A stretch of DNA of 64,000 bases from Marine Group II euryarchaeote MED-G38 (lineage in GTDB: Archaea > Thermoplasmatota > Poseidoniia > Poseidoniales > Thalassarchaeaceae), in contig NTJP01000010.1 of assembly GCA_002457145.1 (NCBI GenBank), positions 1 through 64,000 of the forward strand, given 5' to 3'. Of this stretch, positions 19,240 through 29,784 are shown piece after piece. Numbering within the stretch: the first letter of the stretch is position 1; every line of letters begins with the position of its first letter. The notes below the pieces were generated by a model. That model saw only the letters and a program-made list of their open reading frames with translations. It was not told where the DNA came from and did no database searches. The translations under genes were made by a program, and so were the position numbers.

Positions 19240-20754
19240 TCACCCTTTAATTACTGCTAAAGGCCTCAAGCGAGCGACCGGCCTTGCTAACTCCGCTTCT
19301 TGGGTTAATTTAACGACTTCATTTACATCTTTATATGCATCTGGTGCTTCTTCTGAAAGTATATTTGGTGTTTTAGAATGTACGAATATTCCTCTTTCCT
19401 CTAATTCAGTCTTAAGTTTCATTGAGTCAATATTATTTCTTGCTGCTGTTCTCGACATTTTCCTTCCTGCTCCATGGCAAGACGAAGAAAAGGCATCATT
19501 AGAACCTTTTTTTGGACCTGCAAGAATCCAAGATGCAGTTCCCATATCTCCAGGAACAAGAACAGGCTGACCTATCCCTCTAAAACGTTCAGATAATTCA
19601 ATATGATCTCCGCCCAATGCCCTCGTTGCACCCTTTCTATGTACACAACATTTGCAATTCTTTTTGTGAATTTTATGATCTTCAATTTTTGCAATATTAT
19701 GACTAACGTCATATATGACATCTAAATTACTATCTCGGCCCAAAATTTCCCTAAGTACACCTCTTAATTTTTGTGTTAATGCAGATCTATTGGCAAAGGC
19801 ATAATTTCCTGCTGCATTCATGGCATCTAGATATTCCTGTCCTTCTTTGCTATGTATGGGTGCTGCAGCTAACTGCCTATCTTTTACTTCTATATCCCAC
19901 TTAGGAGAACGCCATATATCATTATTTTTTTTATAATTAGATTCTATTGCATTTACATGTTCAGAACATACTTGGTGACCTAAACCCCTAGATCCTGTAT
20001 GTATCATTACTGTTATCTGTCCCTCACTCAATCCATATGCCTTTGCTGCTTCTATGTCTACTATCTTATCAATAACTTGTAATTCTAGAAAATGATTGCC
20101 GGATCCCAAGGTACCTAGTGCCTTTTCTCCTCTCTTTATTGCACGTTCGCTCAAATTTCTTTCTTTACTATCCAATATGCCATTAGATTCTATGCTCATT
20201 AAATCTCTGCTTTCGCCCCATCCTAGTTCAACAGCAGCCCTAGCTCCGCCTGAGAGAATAGACTCGAGTTGTGTCTGATTTAAATTTAGGCCACCTTTTC
20301 TTGTTGCTCCTGCTGGAATATTCCGGGCTAATTCCAATGCAATTTTTTTGATATTGATATCCGATATATCTACATCCAGTGAACATAATCTAACTCCACA
20401 ATTAATATCAAACCCTACTCCTCCTGGGGAAATTGAACCTCCCTGTTCTCCTGCTTCTATATCTGTTGCTACCACTCCTCCAATTGGGAATCCATAGCCA
20501 AAATGCCAGTCTGCCATGGCCCATGCATTTCCGACTATTCCAAACATCGAAGCAGTATTGATAATTTGATTGGGAGATCGATCATCCGTATGATTTTGTA
20601 TATGTTTCTCATTTGCAACCATAAAAGCATCAGTGAGCATTTTTCCATGTTTCTTGATGCGCATTCTTCCTGGGCCAGAAGACTCTAGATATTCTCTCCA
20701 CTCTGCACCCATGGTTATACGCAATATCATGACCATTTCAATTAGTCGGGGCAT
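19240..20754 (-). CDS. rtcB: tRNA-splicing ligase RtcB
   Basis: GGVGFDINCGVRL, GTLGSGNHFLELQ, HTGSRGLGHQV, DVSHNIAKIE, SSCHGAGRKMSRTAA. Confidence 0.96.
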   Translation of the reverse strand: MPRLIEMVMILRITMGAEWREYLESSGPGRMRIKKHGKMLTDAFMVANEKHIQNHTDDRSPNQIINTASMFGIVGNAWAMADWHFGYGFPIGGVVATDIEAGEQGGSISPGGVGFDINCGVRLCSLDVDISDINIKKIALELARNIPAGATRKGGLNLNQTQLESILSGGARAAVELGWGESRDLMSIESNGILDSKERNLSERAIKRGEKALGTLGSGNHFLELQVIDKIVDIEAAKAYGLSEGQITVMIHTGSRGLGHQVCSEHVNAIESNYKKNNDIWRSPKWDIEVKDRQLAAAPIHSKEGQEYLDAMNAAGNYAFANRSALTQKLRGVLREILGRDSNLDVIYDVSHNIAKIEDHKIHKKNCKCCVHRKGATRALGGDHIELSERFRGIGQPVLVPGDMGTASWILAGPKKGSNDAFSSSCHGAGRKMSRTAARNNIDSMKLKTELEERGIFVHSKTPNILSEEAPDAYKDVNEVVKLTQEAELARPVARLRPLAVIKG

Positions 20755-20792
20755 TATCGAACATTGCCTTCAAGACTAATCATCTAATCGAG

Positions 20793-23696
20793 GTGTTAAT
20801 AGTGGTACGTGGTACATTGGCCTTTGGAGATATTCATATCCCATTTTGGGATGATTCTAATCATTTTCGAAAAGAGTGTGTTGTAACTAAATTGAATTTC
20901 TGGACTAGGGACATTGAAAGAATAACATGTGGAGACTCAACTTCAGATTCCTACACGTTTATTGGAAATCCTATAATTAAAGGGTTTCCTATGAAGGGTA
21001 AAAAGTTGAAAGATAGTATGAGGCAAACATTTCTCGATTATTTTAAGAAACGTAGCCATGAGATTATATCTCCATACCCAGTTGTAGCTCGGTGGCGTGA
21101 CGATATACACCTTACAATAGCAAGTATTGCTGATTTTCAACCTCATGTTACCAGTGGAAAAGTACCTCCGCCTGCCAATCCTTTAGTAATCAGTCAACCA
21201 TGCATTAGATTGACCGATGTCGCAGCAGTTGGGCGTTCAGGCAGACATCTTTCTACTTTTGAGATGATGGCCCATCATGCATTTAACAAACCAAATGAAG
21301 ATAATGTAGTTTACTGGATAGATCAATGTGTTCGTTATTGCGATGAGATGTTAATAGAAACCTTCGGAATTTCTCCTAATGATATTACTTATGTAGAAAA
21401 TCCATGGTCTGGAGGCGGTAATGCCGGTCCAGCGCTTGAGGTAATTGTTGGTGGATTAGAATTAGCAACCCTAGTTTTTATGAATCTTGAAGAGCATGAG
21501 GATGGAGAAATTATCATCAAGGGATTAAAATACAAAGAAATGGATTTACAAATAATAGATACAGGATACGGACTTGAAAGATTTTGTTGGGCAGCGGCTG
21601 GAACTCCAAATATCTATGAAGCAATTTATCCAGAAACAGTTAATTGGTTAAAGAATCTTTCAGGTTATCACGATTTAATTAATTCTTTAGAAATAGATGT
21701 CGATTTAGATTTACTTTTATCAGAAATATCAAGATTATCGGGAATTTTAAATATTGATGTTGGTACTGATGTTAGTTCTTTGTATGATATTCTAATATCA
21801 AAAATTAATGATTCTGGCTATAATATAACACTTGAACATCTAAAGGAAATTACCGAACCTCTTTCATCAATTTATGCAATACCTGATCATATGCATGCCA
21901 TATGCAATATGCTCGGGGATGGACTGGTACCAAGCAATTCCAAAGCTGGATATTTAGTAAGAATGTTATCAAGAAGAGTTTGTAGGATGAAAGATAGTCT
22001 AAATATTTCAGTTAGTTTATCTGATTTAGCTCAGAAACATATCGATTTTTACCTAGATGCGAATTCTTTTATTCAGAATAAGAAAGGAATTATGGAAATT
22101 TTAAACTTTGAAGAAATGAAATACTATGAAATGATTAGAAAAGGAAAATCAGCCGTTAAAACCGCATTAAAAAATATTGATAAAAATTCTTTACAAGTCC
22201 CAGATGAGATATTATATCGACTTTCCGAAGAAAGAGGGTTAACTCCAGAAATGGCTATATCAATATCTAATGAATTGGGTTGGAAAAAACTATCAGTCCG
22301 AGTTGGTTTTGCAGCAGACATGGCTGCTAGAAACGCCCAAATTACAAAAGAAGAATCTAAAGAAAGATTTAAATCAAATTCTATAGAAAAGTATCCAGTA
22401 AAGCCTACTTTACTTGATTATTATGAAGATACTACTTTGACGGATTTTTCAGCAAAAGTATTATTTGTAACTAAATTATCACCCGCTAATTTAAACTCGT
22501 TTACATTCTCAAATGAAGTTAATGGTGTTCCCGGTTATATCATTATACTCAATCGTACTTTATTTTATCCAGAAGGAGGAGGGCAACTTGGTGACCAAGG
22601 AATACTCAGACAATTTAATACTGAGGTCAAAGTTATTGATACAAAAATTTCGGAGGGTGTTGTACTTCACTTTACTGATGCCCCATTAGAAATCGGTAAT
22701 GTAAAAGGCCATATTAATTGGAATAGACGTAAACAAATAATGGACCATCATACAGCAGTTCATGTTGTTGGTGGCGCTACTAGAAATCTATTAGGCCCTC
22801 ATATTTGGCAGGCTGGATCAAATAAAGGTGCTAATTATGCTAGAATAGATGTAACGCATCACTCTAGGCTAGATAGTAAATTAATAAATAAGATTGAAGA
22901 CAAAGCAAATGAAATTATAAACAGTAACTTAAAAATAGAAAAATTGGTTTTATCTAGAGCTAATGCTGATAATAAATTTGGATTTGAAATTTATCAAGGT
23001 GGCCCTCCAAAGCATGATGAGATAAGAATAATTAAAATTGGTGATTTTGATATTCAGGCGTGCGGTGGAACGCATCACGACAGTTTATCTGAAATTGGTG
23101 AAATTAGAATAGTTCGGACCAGTCAAGTACAAGACGGTGTGGAGCGTCTGCAAATCGTGGCAGGAGAGACGGCGCGCGAATATGCACGATTACAAGAACA
23201 AATTTTGAATGAAACATCTAAATTATTAGGTGTCAGCCATCAAGATTTACCTAAAACAGTATCACGTTTTTTTGAAGAATGGAAGATACAGCAAAAAATA
23301 ATAGAAGAACTAGAAGGAGAAATAATACGTTTAAGAACTAGTGGTAATAGTAATGAAGCGATAGAAGTAGATGGAATTAGATATGTAATAATGGAAGTTT
23401 CTGGTAACTCAAAACAAATGATGGCAATGATGGCTGAATTAACTAGAAATACAGCAAAACCCACTCTTGCTGTACTAGGGAGCAGAGAAGGAGGCGGAAA
23501 ATTAATAGTCGCTTTGACTGAAAAATCCTTAGTATCTGAAAAATATAATGCTGTTGAAATTTTAAATAATATTTCTAAGTATATCAATGGAGGAGGAGGC
23601 GGAAAATCTTCATTTGCTCAAGGAGGAGGCTCAAATCCAGATGGAATAGAAAATGCCCTTATCGAGGCTCGAAAAATTATAGGTTTAGATTATTAA
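20793..23696 (+). CDS. alaS: Alanyl-tRNA synthetase (archaeal type, GTG start)
   Basis: YPVVARWRDDIHLTIASIADFQPHVTSG, PLVISQPCIRLTDVAAVGRSGRH, editing HHTAVHVVGGATR, CGGTH, C-terminal GGGGGKSSFAQGGG. Confidence 0.96.
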   Translation: MLIVVRGTLAFGDIHIPFWDDSNHFRKECVVTKLNFWTRDIERITCGDSTSDSYTFIGNPIIKGFPMKGKKLKDSMRQTFLDYFKKRSHEIISPYPVVARWRDDIHLTIASIADFQPHVTSGKVPPPANPLVISQPCIRLTDVAAVGRSGRHLSTFEMMAHHAFNKPNEDNVVYWIDQCVRYCDEMLIETFGISPNDITYVENPWSGGGNAGPALEVIVGGLELATLVFMNLEEHEDGEIIIKGLKYKEMDLQIIDTGYGLERFCWAAAGTPNIYEAIYPETVNWLKNLSGYHDLINSLEIDVDLDLLLSEISRLSGILNIDVGTDVSSLYDILISKINDSGYNITLEHLKEITEPLSSIYAIPDHMHAICNMLGDGLVPSNSKAGYLVRMLSRRVCRMKDSLNISVSLSDLAQKHIDFYLDANSFIQNKKGIMEILNFEEMKYYEMIRKGKSAVKTALKNIDKNSLQVPDEILYRLSEERGLTPEMAISISNELGWKKLSVRVGFAADMAARNAQITKEESKERFKSNSIEKYPVKPTLLDYYEDTTLTDFSAKVLFVTKLSPANLNSFTFSNEVNGVPGYIIILNRTLFYPEGGGQLGDQGILRQFNTEVKVIDTKISEGVVLHFTDAPLEIGNVKGHINWNRRKQIMDHHTAVHVVGGATRNLLGPHIWQAGSNKGANYARIDVTHHSRLDSKLINKIEDKANEIINSNLKIEKLVLSRANADNKFGFEIYQGGPPKHDEIRIIKIGDFDIQACGGTHHDSLSEIGEIRIVRTSQVQDGVERLQIVAGETAREYARLQEQILNETSKLLGVSHQDLPKTVSRFFEEWKIQQKIIEELEGEIIRLRTSGNSNEAIEVDGIRYVIMEVSGNSKQMMAMMAELTRNTAKPTLAVLGSREGGGKLIVALTEKSLVSEKYNAVEILNNISKYINGGGGGKSSFAQGGGSNPDGIENALIEARKIIGLDY

Positions 23697-23769
23697 TAAA
23701 TTAATAATAAATATCCTATATGAGTTTTTTTTCCGTTGACTTCTTGTTGGGATTGGTACACGCAACAAC

Positions 23770-24969
23770 ATGGTAGACCAAGTTGATGTTGCTCCCAGAG
23801 CATCTAATATTGAATATGCAATACGAGATGTAGTCGTACCTGCAGTTAAATTAGAATCGGAGGGGCATGAAATAATTAGGTTAAATATTGGCGATCCTTT
23901 GGCATATGAAGGATTATCTACTCCTATTCATATGATTGAAGAATTCAAAAAAGCTTTAGATAGGCAAGATAATGGATATGGCCCCTCATATGGCCTTCCA
24001 ATTTTGAGATCGGCAATTGCATTGTCCGAATCAAAGAAAGGTTGGAATTGTTCTTCTGATGATGTTTATGTTACTCATGGAGTCACGGAAGCATTACAAA
24101 TAATATTTGCATCATTCCTTAAAAAAGGAGATATAGTTTTGGCCCCAGGCCCTCATTATCCTCCTTATGTTGCATACCCTCAAATGTATGGTGCTAAAAC
24201 TGTAGAGTATAGACTAAATCCTAATGATGGTTGGAAAATTGATTTAGAAGATATAAAGTCTAAGATGAATAATAAAGTTAAATTATTAGTTTTAATAAAT
24301 CCAAATAATCCAACGGGAAATGTGGCTACAAAAAAAGATATAGACGCATTATTAGAAATTGCCAATAAATGGCCCAAATGTACAATAATAGCCGATGAAA
24401 TTTATGACGCTCTTGATTTTACAGGAAAATTATGCTCTGTTGCCTCTAGATCAGTAAAAACTCCCGTCCTAGTTCTTAACGGTGTTTCTAAAGTATATTT
24501 TGCTCCAGGCTGGAGAGTTGGATATATGGCTCTACATGACCCATTGGGTAATCTTAACTTAGTAAGAGATGGTATGGAGAGATTACTTCGTAGCCGACTT
24601 TGTGCTTCGACTCCTGCTCAATATGGATTCCTAGCAGGATTAAATGGCGATTCAAAATGGCTAGATGAACACAAATCTAAGATTAAAAAAAGATTGGATT
24701 ATTGTTTACAAAGAATTTCTGAAATTGATGGATTAGAATGTGAATCTCCTGGTGCTGCTTTTTATTTATTTGTAAAAATTAAAGATCCTAATCTATCTAA
24801 AAATGATAAGAATTTTGTCCTTGATTTACTTAATGAAAAACATGTTCTAGTTGTTCATGGTTCTGGTTTTTCATCAGAATTCGGCAATGGCCATTTTAGG
24901 ATGGTTTGCTTACCTTCAATAGATATTCTAAAGGAGGCCTTTGATAGAATATCAGAATTTCTTACGTGA
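23770..24969 (+). CDS. Class I/II PLP-dependent aminotransferase
   Basis: NIGDPLAY, YGPSYGLPILRSAIA, NPNNPTGNVA, DEIYDAL, NGVSKVYFAPGWRVGYMA. Confidence 0.92.
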   Translation: MVDQVDVAPRASNIEYAIRDVVVPAVKLESEGHEIIRLNIGDPLAYEGLSTPIHMIEEFKKALDRQDNGYGPSYGLPILRSAIALSESKKGWNCSSDDVYVTHGVTEALQIIFASFLKKGDIVLAPGPHYPPYVAYPQMYGAKTVEYRLNPNDGWKIDLEDIKSKMNNKVKLLVLINPNNPTGNVATKKDIDALLEIANKWPKCTIIADEIYDALDFTGKLCSVASRSVKTPVLVLNGVSKVYFAPGWRVGYMALHDPLGNLNLVRDGMERLLRSRLCASTPAQYGFLAGLNGDSKWLDEHKSKIKKRLDYCLQRISEIDGLECESPGAAFYLFVKIKDPNLSKNDKNFVLDLLNEKHVLVVHGSGFSSEFGNGHFRMVCLPSIDILKEAFDRISEFLT

Positions 24970-26081
24970 TTCAAATGTCTTGGTTTTCGAATATTATTAA
25001 TAAAAACAAAAATAATGGTAATATTTTCGACCCTTCAAGACGCTGGATTCATTTCTCTAATGGACTTATATCGGACCTAGAAGATATCAGCCAATCAATT
25101 TGGATTACAGATTCTAATTGGTTTGAAATGTGGTTTTTAGGAGTTGAAGAAAGACTGGGATTAACATTGGGTAAAAGACTAATCCAAGCTTCATCAGATT
25201 CATTCGAATATTTCTTAATTTTTAATAAAGTACAGATACCAAAAAATAAAGATATAGGTAATTGGACTAAATTACATGAGGATTGGAGGCATAGGAATCT
25301 TGGAAATTTTTCACTATATTCCGTAGACGCTAAAATCACCAAATTATTAATTACTGATTATGCCAATTTATACATAACTATAGGTTATCTTGCTTCAGCT
25401 TTTGAATATATTAATAATGCTAGATATAAATTTCAATGGAATGATTCTGAGTCATCGATAATACTAAGTTTTGAATTAACAAATCAATTTTTTCCTCTCC
25501 CTTCAAAATCTAAGAATTTTAGTCATAATTTTTCGGAAATCAAAAAAATCCATAATTCTGAATTATGGGACATGCTTTCTATACAAGATGATGGAATGTG
25601 GTATATTCATAATTCACGTAAAATGATAGTCACAAGTGATTTATTTTTTAGATTTGAAGGCCAATGTCTACCATTCTTAAAGAAAATAGACTTTTCCGGA
25701 TCAAATAATTATGATTGGGGTATTAAAGATGATATGAAGTCTCTTTGGTGGTCCGCTTCAGCTGATTCAGCCAGAGAATTATTTATTTCATCTGCTTATC
25801 ATATTTTGATAAGAGAAGATTCAGATTGGATAAAAGTAGGTCAAAAACATCTTAGTATGTATGGACTAGGAAAAATAACTCATGCAGAATCATTGGATAA
25901 ATACGGAGAAATAATTTTTCAGTTAGAAACATCATTCCATCTTTCACTTTCATGTGGAATTCTTTTGGCATGCTGGGAGCGAGCATATGGTAAGAAAGGT
26001 AAATTAATTTTAACCTCAGATGAAAATGATTTTTTTGTAAAAATTTCTAACTCTCTTGATGCCGTAAACCCTCAATATTAA
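24966..26081 (+). CDS. Hypothetical protein
   Basis: 371 aa ORF, overlaps the aminotransferase stop (likely co-transcribed); no family recognised. Confidence 0.65.
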   Translation: MIQMSWFSNIINKNKNNGNIFDPSRRWIHFSNGLISDLEDISQSIWITDSNWFEMWFLGVEERLGLTLGKRLIQASSDSFEYFLIFNKVQIPKNKDIGNWTKLHEDWRHRNLGNFSLYSVDAKITKLLITDYANLYITIGYLASAFEYINNARYKFQWNDSESSIILSFELTNQFFPLPSKSKNFSHNFSEIKKIHNSELWDMLSIQDDGMWYIHNSRKMIVTSDLFFRFEGQCLPFLKKIDFSGSNNYDWGIKDDMKSLWWSASADSARELFISSAYHILIREDSDWIKVGQKHLSMYGLGKITHAESLDKYGEIIFQLETSFHLSLSCGILLACWERAYGKKGKLILTSDENDFFVKISNSLDAVNPQY

Positions 26082-26153
26082 TCTTGTACTGTGAAACATT
26101 ATATCCAAACCCAAATTCAATAGAGCGTTCTCAAGTAGGGGGCAGGTGTTTGG

Positions 26154-29100
26154 ATGGCTCTGAATCATAACCAATATGCAGTTGCGGCAATTGCTGCTAC
26201 ACTATGTTTGGCAGGAATTTATACTGTTATCGGCGCTGCAATTTCTAGTACAGATACGGGCGGATTCGATTCTGCTGTGGGAGATATTTTTATCACCGAA
26301 GATGAAAATCCAAAAGAATGTCCAGAAGATGTTGCGACCGTTGGTTGTGACTGGGATGGTGACGGAATACCAGATAGGATGGAACAAACTCTCTATGGTA
26401 CTAATTGGCAGAAAGCTGATACTGATGGAGATGGACTCGAAGATGGTTGGGAAATAGACAATGGATTAGATCCTCTAGATACAGGAGAGCCATGCATATC
26501 TTTCGTAGATATCGATCAAGGAGACTGTAAAGATATACCCATCAATTCTGTAGATACTGAGCAAGAAACTGGTGAGCAAAATGAAACATTCCCTAATCCA
26601 GATAATGGCCCTTTAGGAGATCCAGATAGAGATGGACTCACTAATCTTGAAGAATCAGAACTTGGTACAAATCCTAACTTAAAAGATAGTGACGGAGACG
26701 GACTAAATGACCGATGGGAATCTCAATATACATATGAAATTATCACATCTCAAGGGCCAATTACTCTTTTGGACCCATTAGATGGAAATTGGAATTGTCC
26801 TCTTCTTTCCGCTACTGTTCGTGCTGAAATAGAGTTAGATATCGGCTCTACTCTATGGGATGAAATGGGGAATCAATTCGGACATTCTTGTGATGCAGTA
26901 CTTGATTTAGAGCAACCTGAGCCAGATACCTTAAGGAATTTTGTCGAAGAAAGATATGATACAAACCCACTTGCCGAAGATAGTGATAACGATCTCATAG
27001 ATGATAGATATGAAATTGCCTTTGGATCTATAGTTCTTGACGTTCATTGTGGTGTTCCAGTATTCGGTACTCTATCTATTGATGCACCATACACAGATAA
27101 AATGACAGCACCAGGCGACTTAACTTGGTTTGAACAAGATATGGACTCAGATGGTAGACTTAACGGCCCGGGAGACTGGGATACCGATGGAGATGGTATG
27201 CCAGATGGGTTCGAATATTGTTATAATGATCTATTAAATCCTTCAAACTCTACAGACGCATATGGGGATAATGATGATGATGGACTTAATAATGTAGAAG
27301 AATTTGAGGTTTCATACGTATGGGGTGAATCAAATTTCACTAGCCCACTAGATGCAGATACGGATAACGATGGTATGCCAGATGGTTGGGAATACCTTAG
27401 CGGAATACACCCTGCCGATGGAAGTAATGCTGATGATGATCCTGATTATGATGGTTATGATATAGATGGTGATGGAGGGGTGAGATACTCAGAAATGCTC
27501 GGAGTTAGTACAGTCCAATCAATTTTGGTTGAAAAAGGAGATTATGTAATTGAAAATCAAGCAATCCTTTGGGTTCAGACAGTCCAAGATGGTAATTATG
27601 TCAATATACCTATAAAAACTCAGATAGCTGGGTGGGTATATCATATAAATATTGAAATTAATGAAGAAGTGACCAGTAGACTACAGGATTTAGTTGTAGT
27701 ACTCGAAGAAAATGAGAGATTTACTAATTTTAATGAATATAACGCTAGAGATCGAGATCTAGATGGTATAGTAGATGGAAGATCAACAGATCCTTTGAAT
27801 GAAGATACAGATAGTGATGGATTAATTGATGGCATAGAAGTCATGGGGTGGCTGATTAGAATTGTTGATGACGGAGTTAGGGACGTAATTGTCCGCAGTG
27901 ATCCGGGTTCCTATGATAGTGATAGTGATGGCCTAAGTGATTCCGTAGAATATTATGATACATTTACAAATGCGACAGATAGAGATACTGATGGAGACGG
28001 TTTGGAAGATTATAGAGAATCAATAACTGGGCATTATATCGAAATAAATGGTTCTACTGTTCACTATTTTACTAACGCGTCCGCCTTTGATACTGATAAT
28101 GACGGGCTCGAAGATGGTGAAGAGGTCATAAGTGGGGTAGATACTTATGTTACTCATGCAAATAATGCCGATACTGATGATGATGGACTCAATGATGGTG
28201 GTGAAGTTCTATACATACCGCGACCATGGCAAAGTCCTACTAGTCCGTTGAATAATGATACAGATGGAGATGGGCAACCAGATGGATGGGAAATGCAAAT
28301 TTTCTCCGTACAACAGAATACTAATAGTCACAGCCTCTGGATTTCCACAACTCCCTGGCTTCCTCCAAATTGTGAATCTCTGATAGAATGTGGATTAGGG
28401 CCCGGAGGTTGGGTGTGGTCAAATTTCAACACTGGTTTTTCAACTTCCGGAGATAGAAACGGAGATGGAGTAATGGATCCTAAATATTTCCTCCATGAAA
28501 TGAATCTAACTGACTTTACAATTCCTGAGCAGGGAAGATGGGCACTTAACCCATCAAGTATTTTACAAGATTCTATTTACGATATAGATAATGATACCTT
28601 ACAGAATTCATTAGAAGCTCCCGATAGGTGGAATACAAATCCAGTTGATCATGACAGTGATGGAGATTTATTACCAGATGGTTGGGAAGTAACAAAAACA
28701 GAACAAGCGCTAACCTTGGGACTAGTGGATAATAATTCTCTAAGTGCATTGGGCTCTCGAGGGCCAATGGATCCCAGAATGCCTGATTCAGATCTAGATG
28801 GAATTGATGATGGACAAGAAGATTTTGATGGTGATGGATTAAATATCACGTATCTCAAAAATCGATATTGTCCTGGGTGGGAGGATCCTCAGAATTCTGA
28901 GTGTCATATTGACCCATTTGGAAGTGGTGCAAGATTCTATAATGATCTAGCTAATTTCACTAACTTTGAAGAATATCAAAATGGTACAAATCCAATTTTA
29001 TCTGATTCAGATTTATGTGCTGATGGTTCTAACTGCCCAGATGGCTGGTCTGATGGTTCTGAGGTATATCACCAAGATCAGGATGGAGATGGGATGTGGT

Positions 29101-29267
29101 CAGGTTGGGAATACTTTTTCAATTTTGATCCATTTGACGCTTCAGACGCCGCGATAGATTCCGATGGTGATGGTTACATCAATAAATGTGAAAACAAATG
29201 GAATACTAACCCAAAAGATCCCCTTAGTTTCCCTTCTCAAGGTGAACTTTGTGATAACTATGATTAA
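26154..29267 (+). CDS. Secreted protein with many thrombospondin type 3-like Ca-binding repeats
   Basis: About 20 DxDxDGxxDGxE-type repeats (DTDGDGLEDGWE, DSDGDGLNDRWE, DTDNDGMPDGWE...); N-terminal hydrophobic segment. Confidence 0.92.
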   Translation: MALNHNQYAVAAIAATLCLAGIYTVIGAAISSTDTGGFDSAVGDIFITEDENPKECPEDVATVGCDWDGDGIPDRMEQTLYGTNWQKADTDGDGLEDGWEIDNGLDPLDTGEPCISFVDIDQGDCKDIPINSVDTEQETGEQNETFPNPDNGPLGDPDRDGLTNLEESELGTNPNLKDSDGDGLNDRWESQYTYEIITSQGPITLLDPLDGNWNCPLLSATVRAEIELDIGSTLWDEMGNQFGHSCDAVLDLEQPEPDTLRNFVEERYDTNPLAEDSDNDLIDDRYEIAFGSIVLDVHCGVPVFGTLSIDAPYTDKMTAPGDLTWFEQDMDSDGRLNGPGDWDTDGDGMPDGFEYCYNDLLNPSNSTDAYGDNDDDGLNNVEEFEVSYVWGESNFTSPLDADTDNDGMPDGWEYLSGIHPADGSNADDDPDYDGYDIDGDGGVRYSEMLGVSTVQSILVEKGDYVIENQAILWVQTVQDGNYVNIPIKTQIAGWVYHINIEINEEVTSRLQDLVVVLEENERFTNFNEYNARDRDLDGIVDGRSTDPLNEDTDSDGLIDGIEVMGWLIRIVDDGVRDVIVRSDPGSYDSDSDGLSDSVEYYDTFTNATDRDTDGDGLEDYRESITGHYIEINGSTVHYFTNASAFDTDNDGLEDGEEVISGVDTYVTHANNADTDDDGLNDGGEVLYIPRPWQSPTSPLNNDTDGDGQPDGWEMQIFSVQQNTNSHSLWISTTPWLPPNCESLIECGLGPGGWVWSNFNTGFSTSGDRNGDGVMDPKYFLHEMNLTDFTIPEQGRWALNPSSILQDSIYDIDNDTLQNSLEAPDRWNTNPVDHDSDGDLLPDGWEVTKTEQALTLGLVDNNSLSALGSRGPMDPRMPDSDLDGIDDGQEDFDGDGLNITYLKNRYCPGWEDPQNSECHIDPFGSGARFYNDLANFTNFEEYQNGTNPILSDSDLCADGSNCPDGWSDGSEVYHQDQDGDGMWSGWEYFFNFDPFDASDAAIDSDGDGYINKCENKWNTNPKDPLSFPSQGELCDNYD

Positions 29268-29302
29268 TTATAATAAATTTCTCATTTAAGGTAGTAGATA
29301 AT

Positions 29303-29779
29303 ATGTCATGGTGGATACTCCCAACAACTGCAGATATAGGAATAAGAGCTTTTTCTAGTAATCCTTTAGATTTATTAAGAGAAGTTACTTTTGGATTTCA
29401 AGAAATTCAACTATCAGATGAAGGTAATGATGCAATATCAACATTGAATCAGCATAAGGGCCAATGGTCTATACCACTTATTGATGAAGATCTAGAAAGA
29501 GGATTAGTTTTATGGCTTGAAGAAGTACTTTTTCGTGGATCAATTGAAGATAAATGGTTAATTGATGCCTCATTTAAAATTTCTAATTTAGCAATAGATG
29601 CTCATGTATCTTGGGTAGATTCAAAATTAATATCAAGGGAGATTGAAATTAAAGCTGTTACTATGCATGAATTAATATTCAAAGAAATATATAAAAACGA
29701 GATATTGAATAGCATAGAAGACTCAATTCCTTCATTTGAAGGGCCGGGGTGGGTCGCCCAGGTCGTTCTGGATGTTTGA
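29303..29779 (+). CDS. Archease
   Basis: TADIGIRAFSSNPLDLLREVTFGF ... EIEIKAVTMHELIF ... GPGWVAQVVLDV archease pattern. Confidence 0.82.
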   Translation: MSWWILPTTADIGIRAFSSNPLDLLREVTFGFQEIQLSDEGNDAISTLNQHKGQWSIPLIDEDLERGLVLWLEEVLFRGSIEDKWLIDASFKISNLAIDAHVSWVDSKLISREIEIKAVTMHELIFKEIYKNEILNSIEDSIPSFEGPGWVAQVVLDV

Positions 29780-29784
29780 CTAAT

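Noticed and set aside
26176-26457. Alternative-frame ORF within the TSP3 protein
   Set aside because: Frame shadow of the Asp/Gly-rich repeat coding region.
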